Shown piece by piece: positions 9,208 to 18,113 of a stretch of DNA of 64,000 bases. Both the position numbers and the translations under genes were made by a program. This DNA comes from Parvibaculum sp963696585 (GTDB lineage: Bacteria > Pseudomonadota > Alphaproteobacteria > Parvibaculales > Parvibaculaceae). The notes under the pieces are model-generated. The model saw only the letters and a list, made by a program, of their open reading frames with translations, did no database searches and was not told where the DNA came from. Each line of letters begins with the position of its first letter. The first letter of the stretch is position 1. The stretch covers positions 1 through 64,000 of the forward strand of contig CAVOKW010000033.1 in NCBI GenBank assembly GCA_963696585.1, written 5' to 3'.

Positions 9208-9307
9208 TTGGGAGGTTGGCGGCGGACGAGTCCCTCGCCAACCCGGTCAGGTCCGGAAGGAAGCAGCCGCAACGAGTTCGCCTCGGGTTGTTCGTCCAGC
9301 CTCCCAC
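9208..9307 (+). ncRNA. ffs: Signal recognition particle RNA (4.5S type)
   Basis: RNA component of the bacterial SRP, which with Ffh targets membrane proteins. The invariant tip GGTCAGGTCCGGAAGGAAGC is at 9245-9264, with the asymmetric loop and closing stems around it. The terminal helix is formed by GGGAGGTTGG near 9210 and CCAGCCTCCC near 9297-9306. Length near 100 bases is normal for alphaproteobacteria. A short T-run at 9320-9325 probably ends transcription. The position just before dnaX is the usual one in this group. Confidence 0.95.
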
Positions 9308-9340
9308 CCATTTCCATCTGTTTTTACAAAAAGGCGAGAA

Positions 9341-11248
9341 ATGGCAGATCACGAGGACAATGCGGCAGACGGGATGTTCCCCGACGCGCCACATCGTCCC
9401 GATCCCGCCACCGAGCCCGGTTTTGATCTTGGCGACGCGTCCCCGCCTGCCGCCGCCGCCGCCGCGCCCCGCGCCAAGGCCTCCGGCTATCAGGTTCTCG
9501 CCCGCAAATATCGCCCCACCACTTTCGATGACCTGATCGGTCAGGAAGCCATGGTGCGTACATTGTCAAACGCTTTTGACAGGGGCCGCATCGCCCATGC
9601 CTTCATGCTGACAGGTGTTCGCGGTGTCGGCAAAACCACAACCGCGCGCATTCTGGCCCGTGCCCTCAATTACGAAAAACCCGGTGTCACCGCCCCGACG
9701 ATCCATATGGACGGTCCGGGCATCCATTGCGACGCGATCATGGAAAGCCGCCATGTCGATGTCATGGAAATGGACGCTGCCTCGCGCACCGGCATTGATG
9801 ACATTCGCGAAATCATTGATGGCGTGCGCTATCTGCCGGTCGCGGCGCGCTACAAGGTCTATATCATCGACGAAGTCCACATGCTCTCCAAGCCGGCCTT
9901 TAATGGTCTGCTGAAAACACTGGAAGAGCCGCCTGCCCATGTGAAGTTCATTTTTGCCACCACCGAAATCCGCAAGGTGCCAGTCACGGTTCTCTCGCGT
10001 TGTCAGCGCTTTGATCTGCGGCGCTTGAGCGTTGAAGAATTGACGCGGCTTCTGAGCGGTGTGGCGGGCAAAGAACATGTCGAAATCGAAGACGCCGCCG
10101 TCAAGCTCCTGGCGCGCGCCGCTGACGGGTCGGCGCGCGACTCACTTTCGCTGCTGGATCGCGCCATTGCTTACGGTGAAAACGGCGTCCGTGAATCTGA
10201 CATCCGCGACATGCTCGGTCTTGCCGACCGCGCCCGCATTTTTGATCTCTTCGATTTCCTGATGCAGGGCGACATTGGCGGTGCACTGAACGAATTGCGC
10301 GCCCAGTATGAAATCGGTGCCGATCCGGCTGTCGTGCTTTCGGACCTTGCCGAACTCACCCATTGGCTGACACGCCTGAAACTCGTTGATGGCGCGGGCG
10401 ATGATGTGGCCATGTCTGAAACCGAGCGCCTGCGCGGCCGCGACATGGCGGGCAAGCTCCCCATTCGCGTGCTTTCGCGCACATGGCAGATGCTCCTGAA
10501 GGGCATCGGCGAAGTGCAGGGCGCGGCGCGGCCCATCGCCGCCGCCGAAATGGTCATGGTGCGCATTGCTTATGTGTCCGAAGGCCCCGGCCCCGAGGAT
10601 CTGATTGAACAGCTCAAGGGCGGCGGGGCGCAGTCCACCGGCCCCGCTTCGCGTCCGGCCCCCTCTGGCGGTGGCGGCGACCGCGCTCAATTGCGCTCCG
10701 TCGCGGGTGGAAGCGGATATTCCTCAAGCGTCGATGCACGCGGCGATGCCATGCCGAATGCACAGCCCGCTGCGCCAATGCAGACAGTGGCATTGGCGAA
10801 GTTTGAAGATGTCATCGCGCTTCTCGCCAGGCAGCGCGACATCAAGCTCAAGGCGACACTCGAAGCCGGTGCGCGCCTTGTGAGCTTTGAAAAGGGCCGC
10901 ATCGAAATCTCTTTGCTGGAAGGCACGTCAGCCGCCATCGCGAGCGAATTGTCAGACAAGCTCTCACGCGCCACGGGCGAACGCTGGCTTGTGTCCGTGG
11001 CGCGAAGCGATGCGCCTGCCGCGCCGACATTGCGCGAACAGGCAAAAACCCGCGCCGATAGTTTGAAGGAAGAGGCGCATCGCGACCCGCTGGTGCAGGC
11101 AGCCCTTGCGGCCTTTCCCGGTGCGACCATTCTCGAAGTTCGCGATCCGGCACTTGTGAATGTGCCCGACGAAATATTTCTGCCAGAAAATCCTGATGAA
11201 CTGGCAGGCATTGACGGTAATTTTGACGATATGGATGGTAACGAGTGA
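9341..11248 (+). CDS. dnaX: DNA polymerase III subunits gamma and tau
   Basis: Clamp-loader ATPase and organiser of the replicative polymerase. A 635-residue protein: a short disordered leader, the conserved block YQVLARKYRPTTFDDLIGQ, Walker A GVRGVGKTTT (residues about 91-100), a DEVH Walker B, and the sensor block TTEIRKVPVTVLSRCQRFD. The C-terminal third (after about 420) is linker plus the tau-type polymerase-contact region. The zinc module that carries four cysteines in E. coli DnaX is degenerate here, with a single Cys in the segment GIHCDAIMESRHVDV. No obvious slippery site for gamma production was found. First gene of dnaX-ybaB-recR. Confidence 0.96.
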   Translation: MADHEDNAADGMFPDAPHRPDPATEPGFDLGDASPPAAAAAAPRAKASGYQVLARKYRPTTFDDLIGQEAMVRTLSNAFDRGRIAHAFMLTGVRGVGKTTTARILARALNYEKPGVTAPTIHMDGPGIHCDAIMESRHVDVMEMDAASRTGIDDIREIIDGVRYLPVAARYKVYIIDEVHMLSKPAFNGLLKTLEEPPAHVKFIFATTEIRKVPVTVLSRCQRFDLRRLSVEELTRLLSGVAGKEHVEIEDAAVKLLARAADGSARDSLSLLDRAIAYGENGVRESDIRDMLGLADRARIFDLFDFLMQGDIGGALNELRAQYEIGADPAVVLSDLAELTHWLTRLKLVDGAGDDVAMSETERLRGRDMAGKLPIRVLSRTWQMLLKGIGEVQGAARPIAAAEMVMVRIAYVSEGPGPEDLIEQLKGGGAQSTGPASRPAPSGGGGDRAQLRSVAGGSGYSSSVDARGDAMPNAQPAAPMQTVALAKFEDVIALLARQRDIKLKATLEAGARLVSFEKGRIEISLLEGTSAAIASELSDKLSRATGERWLVSVARSDAPAAPTLREQAKTRADSLKEEAHRDPLVQAALAAFPGATILEVRDPALVNVPDEIFLPENPDELAGIDGNFDDMDGNE

Positions 11249-11562
11249 AAAATATCACCGACCTCATGAAGCAGGCAAAGGCCCTCCAGTCGAAAATGGA
11301 GGAGCTGCAGGCGTCGCTTGAAACGCTTGAAGTTGAAGGCAGTGCCGGCGCCGGCCTGGTGCGCGTCACGGTCAATGGCAAGGGCGCCATGCGCAAGATC
11401 CATATTGACCCGAGCCTCATGGTCGAGAGCGAGCGCGAAATCCTCGAAGACCTTGTTGTGGCGGCGACCAATGATGCCAGGTCCAAGGCCGAAGCCGCCG
11501 GGGCGGAGAAGATGAAATCGCTGACAGGCGGTCTCTCTTTGCCATCCGGTTTCGGATTTTAG
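11245..11562 (+). CDS. YbaB/EbfC family nucleoid-associated protein
   Basis: Small DNA-binding dimer associated with the nucleoid, 105 residues, the expected length. It shows the N-terminal helix MKNITDLMKQAKALQSKMEE and the conserved core VRVTVNGKGAMRKIHIDPSL. The GTG start overlaps the dnaX stop as GTGA, indicating translational coupling. Its place between dnaX and recR is conserved across bacteria and points to a role around replication or recombination. Confidence 0.94.
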   Translation: MKNITDLMKQAKALQSKMEELQASLETLEVEGSAGAGLVRVTVNGKGAMRKIHIDPSLMVESEREILEDLVVAATNDARSKAEAAGAEKMKSLTGGLSLPSGFGF

Positions 11563-11564
11563 GA

Positions 11565-12167
11565 ATGGGTGCTGTCACCGGCCCCGAGATTGAACGCCTC
11601 ATCGCGCTGCTCTCCAAACTGCCGGGGCTTGGGCCGCGCTCCGCGCGCCGCGCCGTACTGCAGCTCATCAAGCGCAAGGAAACCTTGCTCGTGCCGCTGA
11701 CGGCTGCGATGAGCGAGGCGATTGACAAGGCCCGCATCTGCACCAGTTGTGGCAATGTCGATACGCAGGATCCCTGCGCCATTTGCCGTGATCCGATGCG
11801 TGAACCGACAACGCTTTGCGTCGTCGAAGATGTTGGCGATCTCTGGGCGCTGGAGCGTGCGGGCGCACATAAGGGCCGCTACCATGTGCTCGGCGGCGTC
11901 CTCTCGGCGCTCGATGGCGTCGGCCCTAATGATCTGAATATCGGCAAACTCGTCGAGCGGGCAGGGGCGGGTGACATCAAGGAAGTGGTGCTTGCCATGA
12001 ATGCCACTGTCGATGGTCAGGCAACCGCGCATTACATCACCGATCGGCTGAGCGGCATCCCCCTCACCATTTCGCGACTGGCGCATGGCGTGCCGGTGGG
12101 TGGCGAGCTTGATTATCTCGATGACGGCACGCTCGCCGCCGCCATGAAATCGCGCCGACCTTTCTAG
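11565..12167 (+). CDS. recR: Recombination mediator RecR
   Basis: Acts with RecF/RecO to load RecA at gapped DNA. A 200-residue protein: an N-terminal helix-hairpin-helix (LSKLPGLGPRSARR), a C4 zinc finger (CTSCGN...CAIC, residues about 58-73), a Toprim domain beginning LCVVEDVGDLWALERAG, and the late segment THYITDR-like AHYITDRLSG. The ATG is 2 bases after the ybaB stop. Last gene of the operon, followed by a strong terminator. Confidence 0.96.
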   Translation: MGAVTGPEIERLIALLSKLPGLGPRSARRAVLQLIKRKETLLVPLTAAMSEAIDKARICTSCGNVDTQDPCAICRDPMREPTTLCVVEDVGDLWALERAGAHKGRYHVLGGVLSALDGVGPNDLNIGKLVERAGAGDIKEVVLAMNATVDGQATAHYITDRLSGIPLTISRLAHGVPVGGELDYLDDGTLAAAMKSRRPF

Positions 12168-12186
12168 AGCCATCGCGCAAATAAAA

Positions 12187-12220
12187 GGGCCGCAACGTAT
12201 GACGCTGCGGCCTTGTCTTT
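12187..12220. terminator. Bidirectional terminator between recR and the alanine symporter gene
   Basis: GGCCGCA (12188-12194) pairs with TGCGGCC (12206-12212) around an 11-base loop. A T-rich tail (TTGTCTTTT) follows on the plus strand and an A-rich run precedes it, so it can serve both convergent genes. Confidence 0.75.
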
Positions 12221-12237
12221 TGTTGTGTCAGCGACGT

Positions 12238-13596
12238 TCAATCGCCTGTGGTGATGCCGCCCTTGGCCCAGTAATTCCGCGTCATCTCGAAAATGCCCGG
12301 CGCAAGAATGACAAGCGCAATGAGATTGGGAATGGCCATCATGGCGTTGAGGACATCTGCGAGCAGCCACATGAAATCAAGACTGGTCATGGCGCCAATC
12401 GGGATCATCAGCACCCAGACGATGCGATAGGGCATGATGGCTCTGGTGCCAAAGAGATAGGCAACAGCGCGTTCGCCGTAATAGCTCCAGCCCAGCAGCG
12501 TCGTATAGGCAAAGAGCGCAAGCGAAATCGCCACAATGGCATTGCCATAGCCGAGCGTTGCAGAGAACGCCTGGCTCGTCAGTTCCGCGCCTGTTGCGCC
12601 CGAATCCCAATGCCCCGATGTCAGAATGACCAGGCCCGTCATCGAGCACACGATGATCGTGTCGATAAAGGTGCCAAGCATACCGATCAGACCCTGCTGG
12701 ATCGGATCGTTGGTTTTGGCCGCAGCATGCGCTATCGGCGCACTGCCCAGTCCGGCCTCATTGGAAAAAACACCGCGCGCAATGCCAAAACGCATGGCCG
12801 CAGCCACAGTTGCACCCGCAAAGCCGCCAGAGGCTGCCGCCGGTTCAAAGGCGTGATGCAGCACCAGCGCGAAAGCCTCCGGAATGGCCGCATAATTGAT
12901 GATGAGAATGATGAGGCCCGTGCCCAGGTAGAAAATGATCATGGCCGGAACAAGGGCGCTTGCCACCTCGCCAATGCGCTTGATGCCGCCAATGAGCACA
13001 AGTCCGGTGCCGACCATCATCACAAGGCCCGACACAATGACGGGCACACCGAAGTTCACATCCATCGCATGAGCGACGGTATTGGCCTGCACGCCATTGC
13101 CAATGCCAAAACCGGCCAGTGCCGTGAAAATGGCGAAGGCAGGCGCGAGCACGGCAGCAAGGAGCGGAAACTTTTTGCCGACACCATTCTTGATGTAATA
13201 CATCGGCCCGCCGACATGATTGCCCATGTCATCAACTTCACGGTAAGCGATGGCGGCCACGGCCTCGGAATATTTTGTCGCCATGCCGACAAGTGCAATC
13301 AGCCACATATAGAAAAGGGCGCCAGGCCCACCGAGGTAAATGGCGGTGGCGACACCGGCGATATTGCCGGTGCCAACCGTTGCGGCGAGCGCCGTCATCA
13401 GCGCCTGGAAGGATGAAATATCGCCAGCGCCGGGCGAGGGGTGACGCATCAGGGCAAATGCGGCCGGGATTTTCCGCAGCGGGATGAAATGCAACCCGAC
13501 CATGAGGAAAAGCCCGACAGCGGCCAGCGCCACCAGCATGGGGACACCCCAAAGGAGGCCGTCGAGCCAGCCAACAAATGCTTCAAGTGATGCCAT
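12238..13596 (-). CDS. Alanine/glycine:cation symporter (AGCS family)
   Basis: Inner-membrane sodium- or proton-coupled importer of alanine or glycine. The start at 13596 has a GGGGGAC Shine-Dalgarno and yields about 452 residues; a longer frame reaches 13656. The family signature is clear: FQALMTALAATVGTGNIAGV near residue 80, the GGPGALFYMW block, GGPMYYIKNG, and RGVFSNEAGLGSAPIAHAAA. About ten hydrophobic segments are visible. It is a monocistronic leftward gene sharing a terminator with recR. Substrate preference cannot be told from sequence. Confidence 0.92.
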   Translation of the reverse strand: MASLEAFVGWLDGLLWGVPMLVALAAVGLFLMVGLHFIPLRKIPAAFALMRHPSPGAGDISSFQALMTALAATVGTGNIAGVATAIYLGGPGALFYMWLIALVGMATKYSEAVAAIAYREVDDMGNHVGGPMYYIKNGVGKKFPLLAAVLAPAFAIFTALAGFGIGNGVQANTVAHAMDVNFGVPVIVSGLVMMVGTGLVLIGGIKRIGEVASALVPAMIIFYLGTGLIILIINYAAIPEAFALVLHHAFEPAAASGGFAGATVAAAMRFGIARGVFSNEAGLGSAPIAHAAAKTNDPIQQGLIGMLGTFIDTIIVCSMTGLVILTSGHWDSGATGAELTSQAFSATLGYGNAIVAISLALFAYTTLLGWSYYGERAVAYLFGTRAIMPYRIVWVLMIPIGAMTSLDFMWLLADVLNAMMAIPNLIALVILAPGIFEMTRNYWAKGGITTGD

Positions 13597-13705
13597 CAAC
13601 AAGTCCCCCAGCCTTCCTGCGCCCAGCACGCAGATTTCCGGGGCAAAGCCTAACAAAAGCCGAGGGTGGCCGTCGCCCTCTTTTCAAGGTCAGACAGGAC
13701 TAATT

Positions 13706-14335
13706 TCAGGCGCGCTTGGTGCCGTTCACCATGGAGCGCGGCAGATTTTCGCGATGGGCAAAGCTCGCCAGCGCGACGCCGCCAATATGGAAGAGGGCCA
13801 GAAAGAAGGCGATATGACCAAAGGCGCTGTGCACCTCCTGCAAGAGGCTTTCTTCCTGTGATCCGCCGTCGCGTTCGCCGTCCGCCTCTTCTCCTTCATC
13901 GCCGACGGTCAGGCTCGCCGCCGACCTGCCATCGCGTGCCTCGTCGCCAGTGAAATACATGACGATACCGCTCGCCGTTGTTGCACTCAGCATGATGATC
14001 AGTGCAAGCACCATCGCGCCCCCGGCGGGGCTGTGGCCGATATAGCGTTTGGCGCGGAAGCGGACGAGATCGAGGAGATAGCCGAACACGGCCTTGGGTC
14101 CGTAAGCGAAGTTCCTGAAGCGCGCATATTCAGGACCGACAAAGCCCCAGACGATACGTGCCGCCACGAGCCCGGCGACAACGAAGCCCGCGCTTGTATG
14201 CAACCAGTAAGGTTCCCCTTCGGTGAAGAAGGCAATGGCAAAGGCAATCACCAGCGCCCAGTGAAAAATGCGGATAAAGATATCCCAGACTTTGACGGTT
14301 GCGATGGCAGGTGATGTGGCGACTTTGTCTGACAT
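13706..14335 (-). CDS. Cytochrome b561 / Ni-Fe hydrogenase-type b cytochrome domain protein
   Basis: Predicted diheme membrane cytochrome of the b561 superfamily, about 209 residues from the ATG at 14335 (AGGATC Shine-Dalgarno). It starts with the typical VKVWDIFIRIFHWALVIAF, giving His ligand candidates in helices 1 (FHWAL), 2 (WLHTSAG) and 4 (HIAFFLALFHIGG). Between helices 3 and 4 lies an unusual acidic insert (DEGEEADGERDGGSQEES). No hydrogenase genes are nearby, so a general quinone-linked electron-transfer role is inferred. It could also be a soluble-cytochrome partner. Confidence 0.82.
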   Translation of the reverse strand: MSDKVATSPAIATVKVWDIFIRIFHWALVIAFAIAFFTEGEPYWLHTSAGFVVAGLVAARIVWGFVGPEYARFRNFAYGPKAVFGYLLDLVRFRAKRYIGHSPAGGAMVLALIIMLSATTASGIVMYFTGDEARDGRSAASLTVGDEGEEADGERDGGSQEESLLQEVHSAFGHIAFFLALFHIGGVALASFAHRENLPRSMVNGTKRA

Positions 14336-14471
14336 GATGCGATCCTGATGCGGCGATGCTTTTTGCGGGGCGTCGTTCCGGATCATATACGGGGCAAGGC
14401 AGGATTTCAGCGCTCACCCTCAGGACAAATTGTCCCGTAGACAGATGATGCGCCTCATTCTCATTCGCCGT

Positions 14472-15584
14472 TTAGTTGGCGGGCGCGATCGTGGGCGATG
14501 GAAGCAAAGCCTCGGCGCCATCTTCACCCAGTTCGACATCATGGATTTTTTCGCCGCGCTTGGTGATCTGATCGGCCGAGGTGCGAATCTCGCGAATGTC
14601 TTTCTCGGCTGACTGGAAATGCTTTTCGAGATTTTCAACGCGCTCATCAAGCCGTGTGACATCCTTGAGCAACAGGCCGACATATTTCTGGATGACGCCA
14701 GCCTGCTTGCGCATCTCGACATCCTTTAGCACGGCGCGCACGGTGTTGAGCGTCGCCATCAATGTTGTTGGCGAGACAATCCAGACACGGGCCTGATAGG
14801 ACTTTGTCACCACATCGGGGAAGCTGGCATGAAGTTCGGCATAGACCGCTTCGGAGGGCAGGAACATCAGCGCCGACTCGGCTGTTTCTCCCGGCACGAT
14901 GTATTTTTCAGAAATCGCGCTCACATGTTTCAGCAAATCGGTGCGGAATTGTCTCTGTGCTGTCGCCCGCGCCGCCTCATCGCTTGCATTGCGCAACGCG
15001 TGATAGGCGTCCAGCGGAAATTTCGCGTCAATGGCAATGGGGCCAGGTGGGTTGGGCAGCCGGATCAGGCAGTCGGCGCGGACGCCGCCCGACAGCGTCG
15101 CCTGGAATTCATAAGCCGAAGGTGGCAGCGCGTTTTGTACAATGTCGCGCAACTGCACCTCGCCAAAGGCCCCGCGCGCCTGCTTGTTGGCCAGAATATC
15201 CTGAAGTCCGACAACCTGTCCTGAGAGCGCCGTGATGTTTTTCTGCGCCTCGTCGATGATGGCAAGCCGCGTTGCCAGCGTCCCAAGCGATTCGACGGTC
15301 TTCTTTGTATTGTCCTCAAGACTTTGGCCCATGCGTGTGCTGACGCTGTCGAGACGTTCATTGAGGGTCTGCGTCATGGCCTGCTGCGCCTGACTCTGGG
15401 CTTGCGACATGGCGCTGAGCCGTCCGGCAAGTTCGGCCTGCAATTGCCTGATTTTGGCAAATTCATCCACCAGCGGGTTCTCATCCGGCGTCGCGGGTTT
15501 GGCCGTCAAAACCCGCCCCAGAATCAGGGCTGCGACAATGATCGCGACGCCAATAATGGCGGCTATGAACAGGGATTCGGTCAT
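14472..15584 (-). CDS. rmuC: DNA recombination protein RmuC homolog
   Basis: A member of the RmuC family, which limits inversion at short inverted repeats and is predicted to be a nuclease. A 370-residue protein: an N-terminal membrane anchor (residues about 5-24), a coiled-coil rich in Gln/Ala (about 45-130), then the conserved RmuC core with RGAFGEVQLRDIVQ, CLIRLPNP, IAIDAKFPLDAYH and FLPSEAVYAEL. It ends in an extended helical tail. Divergent from def with about 100 bases between. Confidence 0.92.
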   Translation of the reverse strand: MTESLFIAAIIGVAIIVAALILGRVLTAKPATPDENPLVDEFAKIRQLQAELAGRLSAMSQAQSQAQQAMTQTLNERLDSVSTRMGQSLEDNTKKTVESLGTLATRLAIIDEAQKNITALSGQVVGLQDILANKQARGAFGEVQLRDIVQNALPPSAYEFQATLSGGVRADCLIRLPNPPGPIAIDAKFPLDAYHALRNASDEAARATAQRQFRTDLLKHVSAISEKYIVPGETAESALMFLPSEAVYAELHASFPDVVTKSYQARVWIVSPTTLMATLNTVRAVLKDVEMRKQAGVIQKYVGLLLKDVTRLDERVENLEKHFQSAEKDIREIRTSADQITKRGEKIHDVELGEDGAEALLPSPTIAPAN

Positions 15585-15688
15585 ATTTGGTCACATTCTC
15601 CTGATTTTGTCCGACTATACCCCGATTCCGCAGGACCGGGGACAAGCCCCTTCTTGACCCTTTTGCCCGCCGGGCTTATTTCATCGCC

Positions 15689-16210
15689 ATGGCCATACGC
15701 GAAATCATCACCGCGCCCGATCCGCGCCTCAAGCAGATCTCCAGACCCGTCGAACGGGTGGACGACGAATTGCGCGCGCTCATGGATGACATGCTCGAAA
15801 CCATGTATGCCGCGCCCGGCATCGGCCTTGCCGCCATTCAGGTCGGTGTCGCAAAGCAGGTCATCGTCATGGATCTGGCGCGCGAGGGCGAGCCGCCCGA
15901 ACCGCGCTATTTCATCAATCCGGAAATCATTTCCACCTCCGATGAACGGGCCGTTTATGAAGAGGGCTGTCTCTCGGTTCCCGAAATGTATGAAGATGTG
16001 GAGCGACCGGCATCCTGTCGCGTGCGCTTCCTCGACTATCAGGGCGAAATCCGCGAAATCGATTGCGAGGGCCTGCTCGCCACCTGCATCCAGCACGAAA
16101 TGGATCATTTGAAGGGCGTGCTCTTCATCGACCGTCTCTCGCGCGTCAAACGCGCCATGATGCTGAAAAAGCTGACCAAGGCGAAAAAGCTTCAGCAGGA
16201 ACCGGCCTGA
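15689..16210 (+). CDS. def: Peptide deformylase
   Basis: Removes the formyl group from nascent N-terminal Met; a metalloenzyme. All three family motifs are present in the 173-residue protein: GIGLAAIQVG (residues about 46-55), EGCLSVP (about 92-98, metal-ligand Cys) and QHEMDHLKG (about 135-143, two His ligands and catalytic Glu). It leads the cluster def-fmt-truA, coupling deformylation with formylation. Confidence 0.97.
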   Translation: MAIREIITAPDPRLKQISRPVERVDDELRALMDDMLETMYAAPGIGLAAIQVGVAKQVIVMDLAREGEPPEPRYFINPEIISTSDERAVYEEGCLSVPEMYEDVERPASCRVRFLDYQGEIREIDCEGLLATCIQHEMDHLKGVLFIDRLSRVKRAMMLKKLTKAKKLQQEPA

Positions 16211-16241
16211 CCGGCGCGTCGCCTTTGCCGGAGGGCAGATC

Positions 16242-17183
16242 ATGACCAGGCTGCGCCTCGCCTTCATGGGCACCCCGGATTTTTCCGTTGCCGTGCTGGA
16301 CGCCATTTTGCAGGCCGGTCACGATGTCGTGGCGGTCTATTCGCAACCGCCCCGCCGCGCTGGCCGCGGCATGGAAGAACAGCCAGGCCCCGTGCATCGC
16401 TACGCACTCGATCATGGCCTTCCGGTCAAGACACCGCTTTCACTCAAGGACGCAGCCGAGCAACAGGCCTTTGCCGCACTCAATCTCGATGTGGCGGTTG
16501 TCGTCGCTTACGGGCTTCTCCTGCCCGAGCCCATTCTCCGCGCGCCGAAATATGGCTGCCTCAACATCCATGCCTCGCTGCTGCCGCGCTGGCGCGGGGC
16601 CGCACCCATCCAGCGCGCCATCATGGCAGGCGACAGCGAAACCGGCGTCATGGTGATGCAGATGGAAAAGGGTCTCGACACCGGACCCGTCCTGGCCACA
16701 ACGAAACTGCCTATAGCGCCGCGCGAAACAGCAGGCAGCCTGCATGATCGCCTCGCTGTGGCGGGGGCGCGACTGATCGTCGAAACGCTCGCACAATTGC
16801 CGCGCGGCAATCTTGTCGCTCAAGAGCAATCGGATAGGGGCATCACCTATGCCCACAAGATCGACAAGGCCGAAGCGCATATCGACTGGTCGCAAGGCGC
16901 CGCGCATCTCGATGCCCATATTCGCGGGCTGACGCCTTTTCCCGGTGCCTATTTTGAAATCGCACGCGAGGGCAAGGCAACGCGCGTCAAGGTGATTGAG
17001 GCGATGCCTGTTGCCGGCAAGGGCCACCCCGGCGAAGTTCTCTCGCTTGTTGACGGCATCACCATTGCCTGCGGCGAGCAGGCGCTATGTTTGCGTCACT
17101 TGCAGCGGGCGGGCGCGCGCGCCATGAGCGCAGACGCGTTTCTGCGTGGCTTCCCGCTCACCATTGGCGAGATCATGTCCTGA
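16242..17183 (+). CDS. fmt: Methionyl-tRNA formyltransferase
   Basis: Formylates initiator Met-tRNA using 10-formyl-tetrahydrofolate. 313 residues, normal length. The N-terminal formyltransferase domain has the catalytic set: Asn and His in CLNIHASLLPRWRGAAPIQ and Asp in MEKGLDTGPVL. A C-terminal OB-type domain begins near residue 205 (ITYAHKIDKAEAHIDW). GGAGG is well placed before the ATG. Its stop overlaps the truA start as TGATG. Confidence 0.97.
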   Translation: MTRLRLAFMGTPDFSVAVLDAILQAGHDVVAVYSQPPRRAGRGMEEQPGPVHRYALDHGLPVKTPLSLKDAAEQQAFAALNLDVAVVVAYGLLLPEPILRAPKYGCLNIHASLLPRWRGAAPIQRAIMAGDSETGVMVMQMEKGLDTGPVLATTKLPIAPRETAGSLHDRLAVAGARLIVETLAQLPRGNLVAQEQSDRGITYAHKIDKAEAHIDWSQGAAHLDAHIRGLTPFPGAYFEIAREGKATRVKVIEAMPVAGKGHPGEVLSLVDGITIACGEQALCLRHLQRAGARAMSADAFLRGFPLTIGEIMS

Positions 17184-17923
17184 TGCCGCGTTATAAACTC
17201 ACCATCGAATATGACGGATCGCCCTTTGTCGGCTGGCAGAGCCAGACGGGTGGTGGTGGCGTGCAGGATGTTGTCGAAGCAGGCTTCAGGGGTTTTTGCG
17301 GGCAGGATATTCGCGTCAGTGCCGCCGGTCGCACCGATGCCGGTGTTCATGCGCTCGGGCAGGTCGCTCATGTCGATCTCGAAAAGCCCGTCGCGCCCGA
17401 CACATTGCGCGATGCGGTCAATGCCCATATGCGTCCCCATCCCGTGGCGATTGTCGAAGCCGAGCAGGTCGGTGATGACTTCGAGGCGCGCTTTTCCGCC
17501 ATCAGGCGTCATTACATGTATCGCATCGTCAATCGTCGCGCGCCGCTCACGCTTGATCGGCATCAGGCCTGGCTCGTGCACAAGCCGCTCGATGCACGGG
17601 CCATGCATCACGCCGCGCAGGTGCTTGTCGGCCATCACGACTTCACGACATTTCGTTCCGTGCAATGTCAGGCAAAGTCACCCGTCAAAACCATGGATGA
17701 GGTCAGCGTCTCAGCCTATGGCGAGGAAATCGAAATCATCTGCCGCGCCCGCTCCTTCCTGCACAATCAGGTGCGCTCCATCGTTGGCACGCTGAAAATG
17801 GTGGGCGAGGGAAAATGGTCGGCGCGTGATGTCGAACGCGCCTTGCAGGCGAAGGATCGCGCCGCCTGCGGTCCCGTCGCGCCGCCTGACGGGCTCTATC
17901 TGATACGTGTGGATTACGAGTAG
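17183..17923 (+). CDS. truA: tRNA pseudouridine(38-40) synthase
   Basis: Isomerises uridines 38-40 in the anticodon stem of many tRNAs. The ATG at 17183 shares a base with the fmt stop (TGATG) and begins the conserved MPRYKLTIEYDGSPFVGWQ; the frame extends upstream into fmt but that part is not TruA-like. 246 residues, normal length. Catalytic Asp52 lies in GRTDAGVHALGQ, and the late block FLHNQVRSIVGTL is intact. Last gene of def-fmt-truA, followed by a run of palindromic repeats. Confidence 0.97.
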   Translation: MPRYKLTIEYDGSPFVGWQSQTGGGGVQDVVEAGFRGFCGQDIRVSAAGRTDAGVHALGQVAHVDLEKPVAPDTLRDAVNAHMRPHPVAIVEAEQVGDDFEARFSAIRRHYMYRIVNRRAPLTLDRHQAWLVHKPLDARAMHHAAQVLVGHHDFTTFRSVQCQAKSPVKTMDEVSVSAYGEEIEIICRARSFLHNQVRSIVGTLKMVGEGKWSARDVERALQAKDRAACGPVAPPDGLYLIRVDYE

Positions 17924-17932
17924 CTCTTGAAC

Positions 17933-18070
17933 TGTCATCCCGGCACTTGTTGCCGGGATCCACTTTTTTTGTCATGCCCGGACCTGATCCGGGCATCCAG
18001 AGCCACGGCCTGAGCATTGCTGCCCTGGATTGTCGGCCCCCTTGGGTCAAGAGGGGGCCCGGCAATGACA
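17933..18070. repeat. Three tandem palindromic intergenic repeats
   Basis: Three stem-loops follow one another between truA and murI. The first (17933-17962) begins TGTCATCCCGGCA and ends TGCCGGGATCCA, and is followed by T7, so it may also terminate truA. The second (17971-17999) begins GTCATGCCCGGA and ends TCCGGGCATCCAG. The third (about 18030-18070) is inverted, with GGCCCCCT (18035-18042) pairing AGGGGGCC (18052-18059), ending near GGCAATGACA. The first is identical over 30 bases to the copy at 30873-30902. Confidence 0.8.
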
Positions 18071-18113
18071 ATAAGCTATCTATTAGCGTGGGATGTCATT
18101 CGTTTCTCTTTTC

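Noticed and set aside
12199..13416. A 405-codon antisense frame over the alanine symporter gene, rich in His/Arg
   Set aside because: Mirror of membrane-protein codons; it also starts inside the terminator hairpin region.
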